Shown here: positions 34,074 through 42,666 of the stretch, one piece after another | Position numbering within the stretch: the stretch's first letter is position 1 | Layout: each line of letters opens with the position of its first letter | From: Brevundimonas sp. | GTDB taxonomy: Bacteria > Pseudomonadota > Alphaproteobacteria > Caulobacterales > Caulobacteraceae | Assembly (NCBI RefSeq): GCF_029946145.1 | Contig: NZ_JAQSDY010000027.1 | Span: 248,001-312,000 of the forward strand | DNA: 64,000 nucleotides | Direction of reading: 5' to 3' | Position numbers and translations under genes: made by a program | Notes under the pieces: model-generated | The model's input: the letters and a program-made list of their open reading frames with translations, nothing else | Told to the model about the DNA's origin: nothing | The model's database searches: none

Positions 34074-34828
34074 ATTAAGCGCCAGCGTTCCATTATCCTC
34101 TTCAGCCGTGAAGAAATCTTAGCTACCGTCGATCCATCTCCGACCGCCAACCTACAAGGTATGGTCTTTCCTATATTTGATTCGAACCGTTCAACAGCTG
34201 GTCCGACGAGATAGTTCATATAGAAACATTCGGACTGTAGCGCTCGAAGAAGGAAATCATTCTGGTCGAGATCATGCTCGAATATTTCGCGATAGGCCGT
34301 TTCCGGGGCTTTTGATCTCGCCCACTCGGCGTCTAAAATCTCATCCGATAGAGTTGGAAGCATGCGGATACCAAATCGCGACAATGCTTCGCTAAGTCGA
34401 ACTGGTGCTCCCGCTCTTCTTTGACTATGTATATAATTAGAGACGCTACGAAGTCTCGGACTTCCAGAAAGTGTATGAACAGCGGCTGCGGTAGTAAATT
34501 TCAATATCTCGACCACCAGCGAGCCAGCGATGGTGCCCGTTTTATTTGTCAGATAGCCTGCAAGAGCTATTGGTAAGACTCGAGGATGCCAAGCTCTTGA
34601 CAGGTGGACGAGAGTTAAGTTCGCTAGGTCGGCCATTTTACGGGCGAGCTGCAAGCTCACATCAGGCGCTACGTTTCTAATTACGAGTAGCCGAAGGTCG
34701 TATGGCTCTCCGAGGAGGAAACGCGCACCGAGGTCGAGTTCCGGGGACCGATCCCAAACCACACGCGGGGGCGCGCCATTTTCCCGCTCAACGGCGGGGT
34801 GTGAGGTATCCAGTTGCACCACTGTCAT
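34055..34828 (-). CDS. Unknown cytosolic-looking protein (first gene of low-GC operon)
   Basis: 257 residues from ATG 34828; a TTG 45 nt upstream is the only longer alternative. The order is a beta-rich start (TVVQLDTSHPAVE, 'PPRVVWDRSPELDLGARF'), then 'YDLRLLVIRNVAPDVSLQLA', a moderately hydrophobic middle (PIALAGYLTNKTGTIAGSL), and an acidic-then-basic helical C-terminal part ending ERWRLIWEWRI. No nuclease, NTPase, protease or DNA-binding signature is visible to me. Rare codons and AT-richness relative to its neighbours indicate transfer. The 19-nt overlap with the next gene implies tightly coupled expression of two partner proteins. Confidence 0.8.
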   Translation of the reverse strand: MTVVQLDTSHPAVERENGAPPRVVWDRSPELDLGARFLLGEPYDLRLLVIRNVAPDVSLQLARKMADLANLTLVHLSRAWHPRVLPIALAGYLTNKTGTIAGSLVVEILKFTTAAAVHTLSGSPRLRSVSNYIHSQRRAGAPVRLSEALSRFGIRMLPTLSDEILDAEWARSKAPETAYREIFEHDLDQNDFLLRALQSECFYMNYLVGPAVERFESNIGKTIPCRLAVGDGSTVAKISSRLKRIMERWRLIWEWRI

Positions 34829-35019
34829 GCCTAGATCGCCCAGTCCTCGGCCAGAAAGCCGCGTCAAAATCAATGGCGCGGAAGAAATCTCGGTGTTGGG
34901 AGGCTAAGCCAAAGGGGGCGTCGCACTCCAACTATGGCATGGTTTACTTCGAGGTCAGATTCAATGCCGGTTGTTCTGGCCTCGTGTTTCATTGGGCTCC
35001 CAGCCGCTACCGGTCCGGA

Positions 35020-35268
35020 TTACGACGCCCCATGCAGGTCCGGGACGGACCCTCCGCGCGACCCCGACCACCCCAGCGCCCGCAGCTCGATCCGCGCCGC
35101 CTGTTGCAGGACGGCGCCGGGGGAGAGGCGCTCGATCTCGGACAGGAGGCTGCCGATGCCGGCGCGGCCGTCGGCGCTGGTCAGGTCCAGGCCCCCCAGG
35201 ACTTCAAGCAGGCGGACGGCGAGGAGGCGGGCGCCCACATCCTCAATGGAAGGGTCTTCGGGCGTCAT
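35020..35268 (-). CDS. Small helical protein, function unknown
   Basis: 82 residues starting MTPEDPSIEDVGARLLAVRL, with leucine/alanine-rich amphipathic helices (LLSEIERLSPGAVLQQAARI) and a short glycine-rich tail. Host-like GC content contrasts with the low-GC operon to its left, so it probably lies just outside the island; its C-terminal tail could have been altered by the island junction. I see no family signature. Confidence 0.55.
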   Translation of the reverse strand: MTPEDPSIEDVGARLLAVRLLEVLGGLDLTSADGRAGIGSLLSEIERLSPGAVLQQAARIELRALGWSGSRGGSVPDLHGAS

Positions 35269-35824
35269 GGCTGGCTCTCTCTGACTGGCTGGATGTGAAG
35301 ACCGGCCCCGGGAGAGGAAAAGCATTCCGCCCGGCGACTCGCAACGGGAATGTTGCCGGTTTGTTCTTTTTTGTGTGGAGGGCGGCCCTCTATCGCTCCG
35401 CCCCATCGCCATCCCATCCCGTCATCCTCGGGCCTGTCCCGAGGACCCATGGTTCAGCAGTCCCGAACGCCTGAAGGGGCGGCGCGCCGTAATGGTCCGC
35501 GAGGCTTCCGGTCGCCCGTGCGGCGGATGAATGGGTCCTCGGGACAAGCCCGAGGATGACGGGTGGAAAGGGTGGGGCCGGCCTTCTCCCCAACGAATCC
35601 CGCTTTTTCGGGCGCCGGCAATAAAACTTCGAGCAACGCGATTTTTCACGCCACGACGGGGTTTGCGGGTTTCTGCGCGCCCTGGTTCGGGGCGGGGCCA
35701 TACTGATCCGGATGCGCGACCGAACCGACCACCGAACGACGTCCGGCCGGGCCCCGAAATAGACCGAGGAGACTCTGTAGACGCTGTAGACTGTGTTTTT
35801 CGCCGTCCGTGCTAAGGCGCGCGG
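35269..35824. other. Intergenic region before the flavoprotein gene
   Basis: 556 bp without a convincing gene. It holds the second GTCATCC-type fold-back repeat (listed next). The remainder, including an AT-richer stretch near 35760-35810 that may hold the promoter of the flavoprotein gene, shows nothing else I can support. Confidence 0.6.
35418..35563. repeat. Fold-back dispersed repeat, GTCATCC...GGATGAC type, copy 2
   Basis: The arm at 35418-35450 (CCCGTCATCCTCGGGC..., CCGAGGACCCAT) is complementary to the arm at 35531-35563 (ATGGGTCCTCGG..., GAGGATGACGGG), with an ~80-nt loop. The GTCATCC and GGACCCA cores match the element at 10307-10451 although the linker sequence differs. Confidence 0.8.
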
Positions 35825-37033
35825 ATGAAGGCCCAGACCCTTGATGTCCTGATCGTCGGCGCCGGCGCGGCCGGGATGATGTGCGCCATCGAGGCGGGGC
35901 GGCGCGGACGCACCGTGCGGGTGCTCGACCATGCGCGGGCGCCGGGCGAGAAGATCCGCATCTCGGGCGGGGGGCGGTGCAACTTCACCAACCTGGGGAC
36001 CGGGCCGGCGAATTTCCTCGGCGAGAACCCGCGGTTCGCGACCTCGGCCCTGAAACGGTTCAGCCAGCACGACTTCGTCAGGCGCGTGGACCGGGCGGGC
36101 ATCGCCTGGCACGAAAAGACCCTGGGCCAGCTGTTCTGCGACGACTCGGCCAAACAGATCATCCGCATGCTGACCGACGATATGCGGGTGGCGGGCGTGG
36201 TGCTGTCGCTGGGGACCTCGGTCGAGCGGGTCGGGCGCGACGGCGAGGGGTTCGAGGCCGCGCTGTCCGACGGGTCGGTGGTGCGGGCGCGGTCGCTGGT
36301 GCTGGCCACCGGGGGCAAGTCGATCCCCAAGATGGGCGCCACCGGCTGGGCCTATGACGCCGCGCGGGGGTTCGGGCTGCGGGTGACGGAGACGCGGCCG
36401 GCGCTGGTGCCGCTGACGTTCGAGGCGGGGCTGCTGGAGCAACTGAAGCCGCTGGCGGGGGTGGCGGTGGATGCGGTGGTGTCCGTGGCCTCAAGTAGCC
36501 CGAAGGGCGATAGGCCCTCCTTCAAGGAAGCCATGCTGTTCACCCATCGGGGGCTGTCGGGGCCGGCCATCCTGCAGATCAGCTCGTACTGGCGCGAGGG
36601 CGAGGCGATCACCGTGGCCATGGCTCCGGGCGAGGACGTGTACGCGCGGCTCAAGGCGGCCAAGGAGGAGAACGGGAAACAGATGGTGCACACGGCCCTG
36701 GGCCACATCGTCCCGCGCCGCCTGGCCGAGAGCATCTGCGAGCGCGAGGGCGTGAAGGGAAAGCTGGCCGAGGTCGGGGACAAGACCCTGCGCCGCCTCG
36801 ACGCCGCGGTGAACGCCTGGACCGTCAAGCCGGTGGGGTCCGAGGGCTACCGCACCGCCGAGGTCACCCTGGGCGGCATCGCGACCGACCAGCTGGATCA
36901 GCAGACGATGCGGGCGAAGGAGGTGCCGGGCCTGTACGTCATCGGCGAGGCCGCCGATGTGACGGGCTGGCTGGGCGGCTACAATTTCCAGTGGGCCTGG
37001 TCGTCGGGTTGGGCCGCGGGGCAGGTTTGCTAG
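35825..37033 (+). CDS. HI0933-family FAD-dependent oxidoreductase
   Basis: 402 residues. It opens with a dinucleotide-binding fold (LIVGAGAAGMMCAIEAGRRG). The family mark 'KIRISGGGRCNFTN' follows, then a C-terminal part with 'GGIATDQLDQQTM' and 'GLYVIGEAADVTGWLGGYN' that closes the FAD site. This matches the HI0933/TIGR00275 group of cytosolic flavoproteins (BaiN/RdsA-like), whose physiological substrate is mostly unknown. Full length and intact. Confidence 0.93.
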   Translation: MKAQTLDVLIVGAGAAGMMCAIEAGRRGRTVRVLDHARAPGEKIRISGGGRCNFTNLGTGPANFLGENPRFATSALKRFSQHDFVRRVDRAGIAWHEKTLGQLFCDDSAKQIIRMLTDDMRVAGVVLSLGTSVERVGRDGEGFEAALSDGSVVRARSLVLATGGKSIPKMGATGWAYDAARGFGLRVTETRPALVPLTFEAGLLEQLKPLAGVAVDAVVSVASSSPKGDRPSFKEAMLFTHRGLSGPAILQISSYWREGEAITVAMAPGEDVYARLKAAKEENGKQMVHTALGHIVPRRLAESICEREGVKGKLAEVGDKTLRRLDAAVNAWTVKPVGSEGYRTAEVTLGGIATDQLDQQTMRAKEVPGLYVIGEAADVTGWLGGYNFQWAWSSGWAAGQVC

Positions 37034-37035
37034 GA

Positions 37036-37148
37036 GTGGCTGGTGGCTAGTGGCTAGTGAGTGGCGTTGGGGTTAGAGGGTCGGGTCCAGCGACGAAGGT
37101 CGGCGCTAACCACTAATCACTAGCCACTAGCCACTAGCCACTCATCAC
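37036..37148. repeat. Heptamer fold-back element, copy 2
   Basis: Left arm 37036-37065 (GTGGCTG, GTGGCTA, GTGGCTA, GTGAGTGG). Right arm 37103-37148 (TAACCAC, TAATCAC, then TAGCCAC units). The ~38-nt centre is unrelated to copies 1 and 3. It fills the gap between the flavoprotein gene and trmD almost completely. Confidence 0.85.
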
Positions 37149-37151
37149 CCC

Positions 37152-37907
37152 ATGCCCTTCACAGCCACCGTCCTGACCATGTTCCCCGAGGCGTTTCCGG
37201 GGCCGCTCGGCGTCTCGCTGATCGGCACGGCGTGGCGCGAGCGCGGGCTCTGGAGCCTTGAAACGGTTGACATTCGGGCCTTTTCCACAGATACGCGCGG
37301 CTTCCTGGACGACACCCCCGCGGGTGGCGGCCCGGGAGCCGTGCTCAAGGCGGACGTGGTGGCGAGGGCGCTCGATAGCGTGTCCGGGCCGCAACGGCCG
37401 CTTTTGTACATGAGCGCCCGGGGTCGGCCCCTGACCCAGGCGCGCGTCAAGGAATGGGCCAAGGCGGACGGGATCACCGTCCTGTGCGGCCGTTTCGAGG
37501 GGGTGGATCAGCGCGTGCTGGACGCGCGCGGGTTCGAGGAGGTCTCCGTCGGAGACGCGGTTCTCGCCGGCGGCGAGGCGGCGGCGATGGTGGTGATCGA
37601 GGCGTGCGTTCGATTGATCCCCGGAGTGCTGGGCCAGGCGATGAGCCTGAGTTCGGAAAGCTTCGAGGACGGTCTTCTGGAGCATCCGCAGTACACGCGA
37701 CCGCGGACGTTCGAGGGGCTGGAGATACCCGAGGTGCTTCTGTCGGGCGACCACAAGAAGGTCGCACAATGGCGCGAAGAGCAGCGGCGAGAGACGACCC
37801 GGGAACGGCGCCCAGACCTCTGGACGGCGCATCTGGACAAGACGACCCATGCGGGACTTGAGCCCGCCAAATCACAGGTAAAGAGCGCAAAAGCTCGAGG
37901 AGAATAG
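37152..37907 (+). CDS. trmD: tRNA (guanine-N1)-methyltransferase
   Basis: 251 residues. It methylates G37 next to the anticodon using SAM bound in a trefoil knot. Typical features: '[18 protein letters not shown]' at the start, '[17 protein letters not shown]', the knot segment '[16 protein letters not shown]' and the '[19 protein letters not shown]' loop. The downstream rplS gene begins 1 bp after the stop, an ancient trmD-rplS pairing. The heptamer fold-back element directly upstream may influence its expression. Confidence 0.97.
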   Translation: MPFTATVLTMFPEAFPGPLGVSLIGTAWRERGLWSLETVDIRAFSTDTRGFLDDTPAGGGPGAVLKADVVARALDSVSGPQRPLLYMSARGRPLTQARVKEWAKADGITVLCGRFEGVDQRVLDARGFEEVSVGDAVLAGGEAAAMVVIEACVRLIPGVLGQAMSLSSESFEDGLLEHPQYTRPRTFEGLEIPEVLLSGDHKKVAQWREEQRRETTRERRPDLWTAHLDKTTHAGLEPAKSQVKSAKARGE

Positions 37908-37908
37908 A

Positions 37909-38337
37909 ATGAACATCCTTCAGACCATCGAGGCCGAAGAGAAGGCCCGCCTGATCGAAACCCGCAAGATTCCGGACTTCCAGCCCGGCGACACCCTGCG
38001 CGTCATGGTCAAGATCAAGGAAGGCGAGCGCGAACGCATCCAGGCCTTCGAAGGCGTCTGCATCGCCCGCGCCGGCGGCGGCGTGAACGAGAATTTCACC
38101 GTGCGGAAGATCTCCTTCGGCGAAGGCGTGGAGCGGGTCTTCCCGATCCTGTCGCCGAACATCGACGCCATCGAGGTCAAGCGTCGCGGCGTCGTGCGGC
38201 GCGCCAAGCTGTATTACCTGCGTGACCGCCGCGGCAAGTCGGCCCGGATCGCCGAAAAGCAGACCGTGCGTCCGGTCAAGGGCGTCGTCGTGCCGGAAAC
38301 CGGCAAGGCCGAAACGGCCGCCGACACCGAAGCATAG
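37909..38337 (+). CDS. rplS: 50S ribosomal protein L19
   Basis: 142 residues. The core '[19 protein letters not shown]', '[15 protein letters not shown]' and '[18 protein letters not shown]' is standard L19, which lies at the 30S-50S interface. The C-terminal ~20 residues ([14 protein letters not shown]) are an acidic extension beyond the usual ~115-125. AGGAGAA precedes the ATG. A strong terminator follows 27 bp after the stop. Confidence 0.97.
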   Translation: MNILQTIEAEEKARLIETRKIPDFQPGDTLRVMVKIKEGERERIQAFEGVCIARAGGGVNENFTVRKISFGEGVERVFPILSPNIDAIEVKRRGVVRRAKLYYLRDRRGKSARIAEKQTVRPVKGVVVPETGKAETAADTEA

Positions 38338-38364
38338 GCGGCTCCACGGCCGCCAGAATGACGA

Positions 38365-38395
38365 AGGCCCCGGCGGAAACGCCGGGGCCTTTTTC
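38365..38395 (+). terminator. Terminator of trmD-rplS
   Basis: Stem AGGCCCCGGC / GCCGGGGCCT with a 6-nt loop, followed by TTTTCATT on the plus strand. Confidence 0.92.
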
Positions 38396-38414
38396 ATTGT
38401 CGCCGGAGATGACG

Positions 38415-38900
38415 TCAGTTCGGGTAAAGCCGGCCGTCCGCGTCCTTCTGGCCTTCCAGGCTGTGCTTGAGATCGCGCATCTGGTCGTGGCCGTCCTTCA
38501 CCGTGGTGTACGCGCGGCGAATGGTTTCGCGGGTCGTGGCCGAGACGTCGGAGTCCTCGAGCGCGGTCTCGAACTTGCCCTTGATGAAGTCCTCGCCGGT
38601 CTCGACCGAGTTCACCACGGCCTGTTCGTCGCGCAGCAGGGCGTGTTTGACGTCGAGGAAGGCGCGGTGCGCCTTGGCCAGAATGGTGCCGTCGTCCTCG
38701 GGGTCGCCGCCCAGGGTGCGGACCGCGCCCTGCAGATCGGTGACGACCTGCTGGCGTTCGAAGCTGCGTGCCTCGAACAGGGCCTTGAAGGTGGGCTTTT
38801 CGGTTTCCTTGGCGGCCTCGCGGTAGCCGTCGGCGCTGTCGATGGTGGTCTCGATCAGGCTGTTCAGGACGTGGATGTCGTGATGGTTGGGGGTGCTCAT
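38415..38900 (-). CDS. PA2169-type four-helix-bundle protein (DUF2383)
   Basis: 161 residues from ATG 38900. The order is 'HDIHVLNSLIETTIDSADGY', 'ETEKPTFKALFEARSFERQQ' and 'FLDVKHALLRDEQAVVNSVE', an arrangement of four amphipathic helices with Glu and His residues that resembles ferritin-like bundles. It matches the PA2169/DUF2383 family, found in many Proteobacteria and often stress-induced, without an established activity. The sequence upstream of the chosen ATG is shadow-like. Confidence 0.88.
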   Translation of the reverse strand: MSTPNHHDIHVLNSLIETTIDSADGYREAAKETEKPTFKALFEARSFERQQVVTDLQGAVRTLGGDPEDDGTILAKAHRAFLDVKHALLRDEQAVVNSVETGEDFIKGKFETALEDSDVSATTRETIRRAYTTVKDGHDQMRDLKHSLEGQKDADGRLYPN

Positions 38901-38962
38901 GGGGGAGGCTCCGTTGGTGAAACACTGCCCATGAAACCGACGCACCCCCGCTTTGGTTGCGC

Positions 38963-39466
38963 CTATTCGCGACGGCGGCAGTGCGAAACCAGGGTTTGCA
39001 GCCCGGCGGGCGACGCGGCGGCCAAGGGTCCGACGGTCTGCTGACCGTAGCTGGCGAACAGCACCCCTCCCCGCGCCAGACGGTCCAGCAGGTCGGACTC
39101 CGGCGCGCCCGAGGCGGTGACGCCCGGGCCAGGCGCCGCGAGATCGGCGACCAGAGCGAAGGCCTCTCCCTCTGTCCCGATACTCAGCCGATCCTCGCTG
39201 CCGATCGGCCGGAAGCCGGGCACGACGATGCGGAGCCCATCGGGCCCGCAGCTCAGGGTCGCGGTCGGTGCGCCGGCCGCATCCATGAAGACGAGAGCGG
39301 AGGCGTCGGCGGACGCGGCGCCCGGGAGGACAGGCGGGGAGGCGGGCGCGGAGGCGGATGGGGAGGTGGGCGGGAGCGGCCCTGAGTCAGCGGGCGGGGG
39401 CGCTTCGGGCCGGTCGCATCCCGTCGTGAGAAGCAGGGCGGCGACGATGGCGACGACGGTTCTCAT
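38963..39466 (-). CDS. Lipoprotein, function unknown
   Basis: 167 residues with a lipobox signal (VAIVAALLLTTGCD), a long Pro/Ser/Ala linker (about residues 20-50), and a domain with a second Cys in TLSCGPDGLRI and a third in VSHCRRRE at the very end; the two could pair. It starts 10 bp after the tryptophan dioxygenase stop on the same strand, so it may be its operon partner. No family recognised. Confidence 0.72.
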   Translation of the reverse strand: MRTVVAIVAALLLTTGCDRPEAPPPADSGPLPPTSPSASAPASPPVLPGAASADASALVFMDAAGAPTATLSCGPDGLRIVVPGFRPIGSEDRLSIGTEGEAFALVADLAAPGPGVTASGAPESDLLDRLARGGVLFASYGQQTVGPLAAASPAGLQTLVSHCRRRE

Positions 39467-39476
39467 GGCACGCCCC

Positions 39477-40286
39477 TCAGAGCTTCGTGCGCAGCGACCA
39501 GAGCTCGGGGAAACAGCGGCGCTGCAGGGTTTCGGTCAGATAGGCCACTCCCTCGGTGCCCCCGGTGCCGCGGCGGCGGCCGATGATGCGTTCGACGGTG
39601 ACGACATGCTTGTGCCGCCAGGTCAGCAGGGCGTCGTCCAGATCGACCAGTTTTTCCGCCAGCTGGTAGAAGGGCCACCAGCGGGTCGTGTCGCGATAGA
39701 CCTCCAGCCAGGCCGCCTCGACGCCTTCCGAGGGCTCCCACGGCTTGCTGACGTCGCGGGACAGGACCTCGGCCGGGACGGGCAGGCCGGCGGCGGCGAG
39801 CTGATGCAGGGCGTCGTCATACAGGCTGGGCGCGGCGAGGGCGGCGCGGAGGGCGGCGTGGGCCTGGGGGCGTTCCTCATGGAAGCGCAGGAAGCGGTCG
39901 TCCTTGAGCCCCAGCATGTATTCGAAGCGGCGGAACTGATCGCTCTGGAAGCCGGACGACGAGCCCAGAACGCCGCGGAAGCGCAGATAGTCGGCGGGGG
40001 TCATGGTGGCCAGGATGTCCCAGCTCATGGTCATGACGGCCTGGATGCGGCTGATGCGGGCCAGGCTCTTGTAGGCGGGAACCAGATCGCCGCCGCGGAC
40101 CAGGGTCTGGGCCAGCGTCACCTCGTGCAGGATCTGTTTGAGCCACAGCTCCTTGGTCTGATGGATGACGACGAACAGCATCTCGTCGTGCTCGTCCGAG
40201 ATCGGATGCTGGGCGGCCAGCAGATCGTCCAGGGCCAGATAGCCGGCGTAGGTGATGTCGGAGGGATGGGCGGGGGCGTCGGTCAT
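39477..40286 (-). CDS. kynA: Tryptophan 2,3-dioxygenase
   Basis: 269 residues. It is a haem enzyme that opens the indole ring of L-tryptophan to N-formylkynurenine, the first step of the kynurenine pathway. The N-terminal 'DITYAGYLALDDLLAAQHP' and the substrate/haem segment 'FVVIHQTKELWLKQILHE' are intact. The C-terminal 'HKHVVTVERIIGRRRGTGGT' supplies the proximal haem His and the GTGGT loop. Kynureninase and formamidase genes are not adjacent. Confidence 0.96.
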   Translation of the reverse strand: MTDAPAHPSDITYAGYLALDDLLAAQHPISDEHDEMLFVVIHQTKELWLKQILHEVTLAQTLVRGGDLVPAYKSLARISRIQAVMTMSWDILATMTPADYLRFRGVLGSSSGFQSDQFRRFEYMLGLKDDRFLRFHEERPQAHAALRAALAAPSLYDDALHQLAAAGLPVPAEVLSRDVSKPWEPSEGVEAAWLEVYRDTTRWWPFYQLAEKLVDLDDALLTWRHKHVVTVERIIGRRRGTGGTEGVAYLTETLQRRCFPELWSLRTKL

Positions 40287-40317
40287 CCGTGACCTATCGC
40301 GCGGGCGGGGCGTCGGC

Positions 40318-40581
40318 TCAAGAGCGGTCGGCGTCGTCGCGACCGGGGTCCAGGGTATTGTCGACGCGGTCGTCCCAGCCCTCGCGGCTGGACTTGAAGG
40401 CGAGGCCCATCAGGACCCAGGCGAGGGCGACCGTGCCCAGCACGCCAAGCGACAGTGCGATCCAGCCGTGCAGCGGAAGGGCGCCGCCGCCGATCAGTTT
40501 CCAGAACAGCCTGATCAGGCCGGTGGCGACGGCCGAGACGACGGCGGCGATGAAGAGATTGCGGAGAACGCGGAACATCAT
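40318..40581 (-). CDS. Small two-TM membrane protein
   Basis: 87 residues with hydrophobic helices at about 8-30 and 38-62 and a hydrophilic, acidic C-terminus (DDRVDNTLDPGRDDADRS). Two adjacent ATG codons open the frame. I do not recognise a family. Composition and codon use support a gene. Confidence 0.65.
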   Translation of the reverse strand: MMFRVLRNLFIAAVVSAVATGLIRLFWKLIGGGALPLHGWIALSLGVLGTVALAWVLMGLAFKSSREGWDDRVDNTLDPGRDDADRS

Positions 40582-40626
40582 GCGGACAGATGTAGGCGCG
40601 TCCGGCCGCGGACGCGAGCGGCGTGG

Positions 40627-41670
40627 TCAGGCCGCGTGGCGGATCGAGACCGTCATGCCGGGGCTGGCGGCCAGCGTCATGCGCGCGTCCAGCTGTGTGA
40701 CCAGCGCCTCGACGATAGCGGTGCCGAGACCGCCGTGTGGCGAAGGAACCGCGTCCACGGCGCCGACGCCGTTGTCATGGACGACCAGAACCCAGCCCTT
40801 CCCCGCGCTCTCGTAGGTGACCATGACCAGGGCGTCGGGGCGGCCGGTCGGGAAGGCGTATTTGATGGCGTTGATCACCAGTTCGGTGACGATCAGCCCC
40901 ATGCTGACGGCCTTGTCCGAGCCGATGAAGCCGTGGTCGGCGTTGACGCGGATAGCGATGGGTTGATTTTCGCCGACCATGGAGGCGGCGAGGCTGCCGC
41001 ACAGCTTGATCAGATAGGGGCCAACCTCGATCTGGTCGAGATCGCCCGAGGCGTGGAGGTGGGACTGGACCTCCGCGACCGACAGGACCCGCTGATGCGC
41101 ATCCTTGAGGTGGAGGCGGGTCTCCTCGGAGGTCACGGCGCGGGCCTTGATCAGCAGGATGCTGGCGATGATCTGCAGACTGTTGGCCACGCGATGCTGC
41201 ATCTCCTGCAGCAGGACCTGCTTCTGGCGCAGAAGTTCCTCGGTGTGCTGGAGCAGTTCAGCGAGTTCGCGCTCGACGGCGCGGCGCGCGGTGACGTCGG
41301 TGAAGGCCAGCAGAATGGTGCTGTTGGGGCTGGTTTCGTAGATCACCTTGCGCGCGTTCAGCAGCATGGTGCGGCGGCCGACGCCGGGGAAGTCGTGATC
41401 GACCTCGAACCCGTCCATGGCGGTCTTTTCGGGAATAATGGTCTCGAGCAGCAGGCGCAGGGCCGGGATGTTCCACTGACCATCGCCAAGGTCATAGAGC
41501 AGCCGCCCCATGGTGTGGCCCGGATCGACCTTGAATATCTCATAGAAGGCGCGGCTGGCCGCCAGGACCCGAAGGCCTCCGTCGAGGACGATCAGCGGCT
41601 CATGGATGGTGTCGACAATCGCCTGGGCGAGCGTCTGTGCGTCCTCGATCCCGGGGATCGTCGTCGACAT
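40627..41670 (-). CDS. PAS-HisKA_2 sensor histidine kinase
   Basis: 347 residues. An N-terminal PAS domain (about 15-125; 'LIVLDGGLRVLAASRAFYEI') is followed by a helix linker and the HisKA_2 phosphoacceptor block 'QEMQHRVANSLQIIASIL' (His in MQHR). An HWE/HisKA_2-type ATPase follows with N-box 'LIVTELVINAIKYAF' and G-box 'HDNGVG ... GGLGTAIVEAL'. There is no membrane segment, so it is cytosolic. Such kinases in Caulobacterales often feed the general stress response (PhyR/EcfG) or light signalling; no partner regulator is adjacent and no flavin-binding Cys (LOV) motif is visible. Confidence 0.92.
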   Translation of the reverse strand: MSTTIPGIEDAQTLAQAIVDTIHEPLIVLDGGLRVLAASRAFYEIFKVDPGHTMGRLLYDLGDGQWNIPALRLLLETIIPEKTAMDGFEVDHDFPGVGRRTMLLNARKVIYETSPNSTILLAFTDVTARRAVERELAELLQHTEELLRQKQVLLQEMQHRVANSLQIIASILLIKARAVTSEETRLHLKDAHQRVLSVAEVQSHLHASGDLDQIEVGPYLIKLCGSLAASMVGENQPIAIRVNADHGFIGSDKAVSMGLIVTELVINAIKYAFPTGRPDALVMVTYESAGKGWVLVVHDNGVGAVDAVPSPHGGLGTAIVEALVTQLDARMTLAASPGMTVSIRHAA

Positions 41671-41771
41671 GGCGGAGGGGCCGTCCGGCGCGGGCGCGCG
41701 GAAAGAGGCGGCCTGCCGGTCAGCTGTACGCTGAAATGCGGCGCTGTGGGAAATTAGGTTGGCAAGCCGAC

Positions 41772-41942
41772 TTAGAGGCGCTCGACCGTGTACCTGTCCT
41801 GCCACTCGGCCTGATGCGCCAGGTCGCGCCAGTGTACGGCCATGGTGATCCAGGCGGCGCGCACGACCGGCGCGGAATCGCGGGCGGCGAAGCCGTCCAT
41901 GCGAGCGGCCATCGCCATGCATTGGGACGCGGTGCGCATCAT
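41772..41942 (-). CDS. Small protein, 56 residues
   Basis: Start MMRTASQCMAMAARMDGFAA; the end is HQAEWQDRYTVERL. GGAAAG lies just upstream of the double ATG. The protein is Met/Ala/Trp-rich with no signal peptide. It is too short to recognise and could be spurious, but its composition is not that of an antisense shadow. Confidence 0.45.
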   Translation of the reverse strand: MMRTASQCMAMAARMDGFAARDSAPVVRAAWITMAVHWRDLAHQAEWQDRYTVERL

Positions 41943-42015
41943 CTTTCCGGTCAGGCCGAATGACCGGCCACACAGGAAACCCCGCTGGACTCCGAAAGGG
42001 TCCGTAAGGCCGCGC

Positions 42016-42378
42016 TTAGCGCTGGACCCACTGGCCCTGGGCGTTGCGGTACCACTGGCCCGAGCTGATGCGGGGCAACAGCTGGCCCTCGAACATGCGG
42101 GCTCCGGCGATGTCGGCGGTGGTGCCGGCGGCCTGGGCGCTGCGGGCATAGGCCTCGCGCCGGGCGGCGTTGGTGACCTGAACGGCCTGGGTCAAGGCTG
42201 TGTCCGATGCGGGCACGCGGAAGCCGAGATAGCCGTCGGCCTGTTCGCCCACGGTTCCTTGCGCCTTGGCGGCGTCGATCATGGACTTCTGGGCGGTGGT
42301 CTGGGCGAAGGCCGCGCCCGCGGCGACGCCGAGGGCCGCGACGGCCGCGGCGACGACGAAGAACTTGCGCAAAGACAT
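42016..42378 (-). CDS. ydbL: YdbL family periplasmic protein
   Basis: About 120 residues with a signal peptide (KFFVVAAAVAALGVAAGAAFA). The domain 'MIDAAKAQGTVGEQADGYLG', 'VQVTNAARREAYARSA' and a final 'NAQGQWVQR' fits YdbL/DUF1318. It is the third gene of the ydbH-ynbE-ydbL operon; in E. coli YdbL modulates the YdbH-YnbE envelope bridge. ATG 42378 is preferred over a TTG 9 nt upstream. Confidence 0.9.
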   Translation of the reverse strand: MSLRKFFVVAAAVAALGVAAGAAFAQTTAQKSMIDAAKAQGTVGEQADGYLGFRVPASDTALTQAVQVTNAARREAYARSAQAAGTTADIAGARMFEGQLLPRISSGQWYRNAQGQWVQR

Positions 42379-42395
42379 CTGGGTCAACTTTCGCG

Positions 42396-42584
42396 TCAGA
42401 ACAGGTTGGGGTTTTCGATGAGGAGGTCCTGAAGCTCCTTGTCGAGACGCACGCGGACGTCGGCGTCGAGTTTGGCGTAGATCTGGATCGGATCGACCTG
42501 CAGCCGGACCGTGGGCGTGCAGGCGCCCGCTCCGAGAGCGGCCACGAGGCCGAATAGGGCGAGGCGTGTGCGTGTCCGGGTCAT
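42396..42584 (-). CDS. ynbE: YnbE family lipoprotein
   Basis: 62 residues. A lipobox signal (LFGLVAALGAGACT) is followed by 'TVRLQVDPIQIYAKLDADV' and 'LLIENPNLF', the standard YnbE features. In E. coli, YnbE is an outer-membrane lipoprotein that stacks with the C-terminus of YdbH to make a bridge between the two membranes for phospholipid transport. It lies between ydbH and ydbL on the same strand. Confidence 0.93.
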   Translation of the reverse strand: MTRTRTRLALFGLVAALGAGACTPTVRLQVDPIQIYAKLDADVRVRLDKELQDLLIENPNLF

Positions 42585-42666
42585 GGTCGGTCGTCTCCGG
42601 TCTTCAATCCACCGCGACTTAACGCCTTGCGGGGTGAACGGGTTCTGAACGGCGAAGGCGGCGGGA

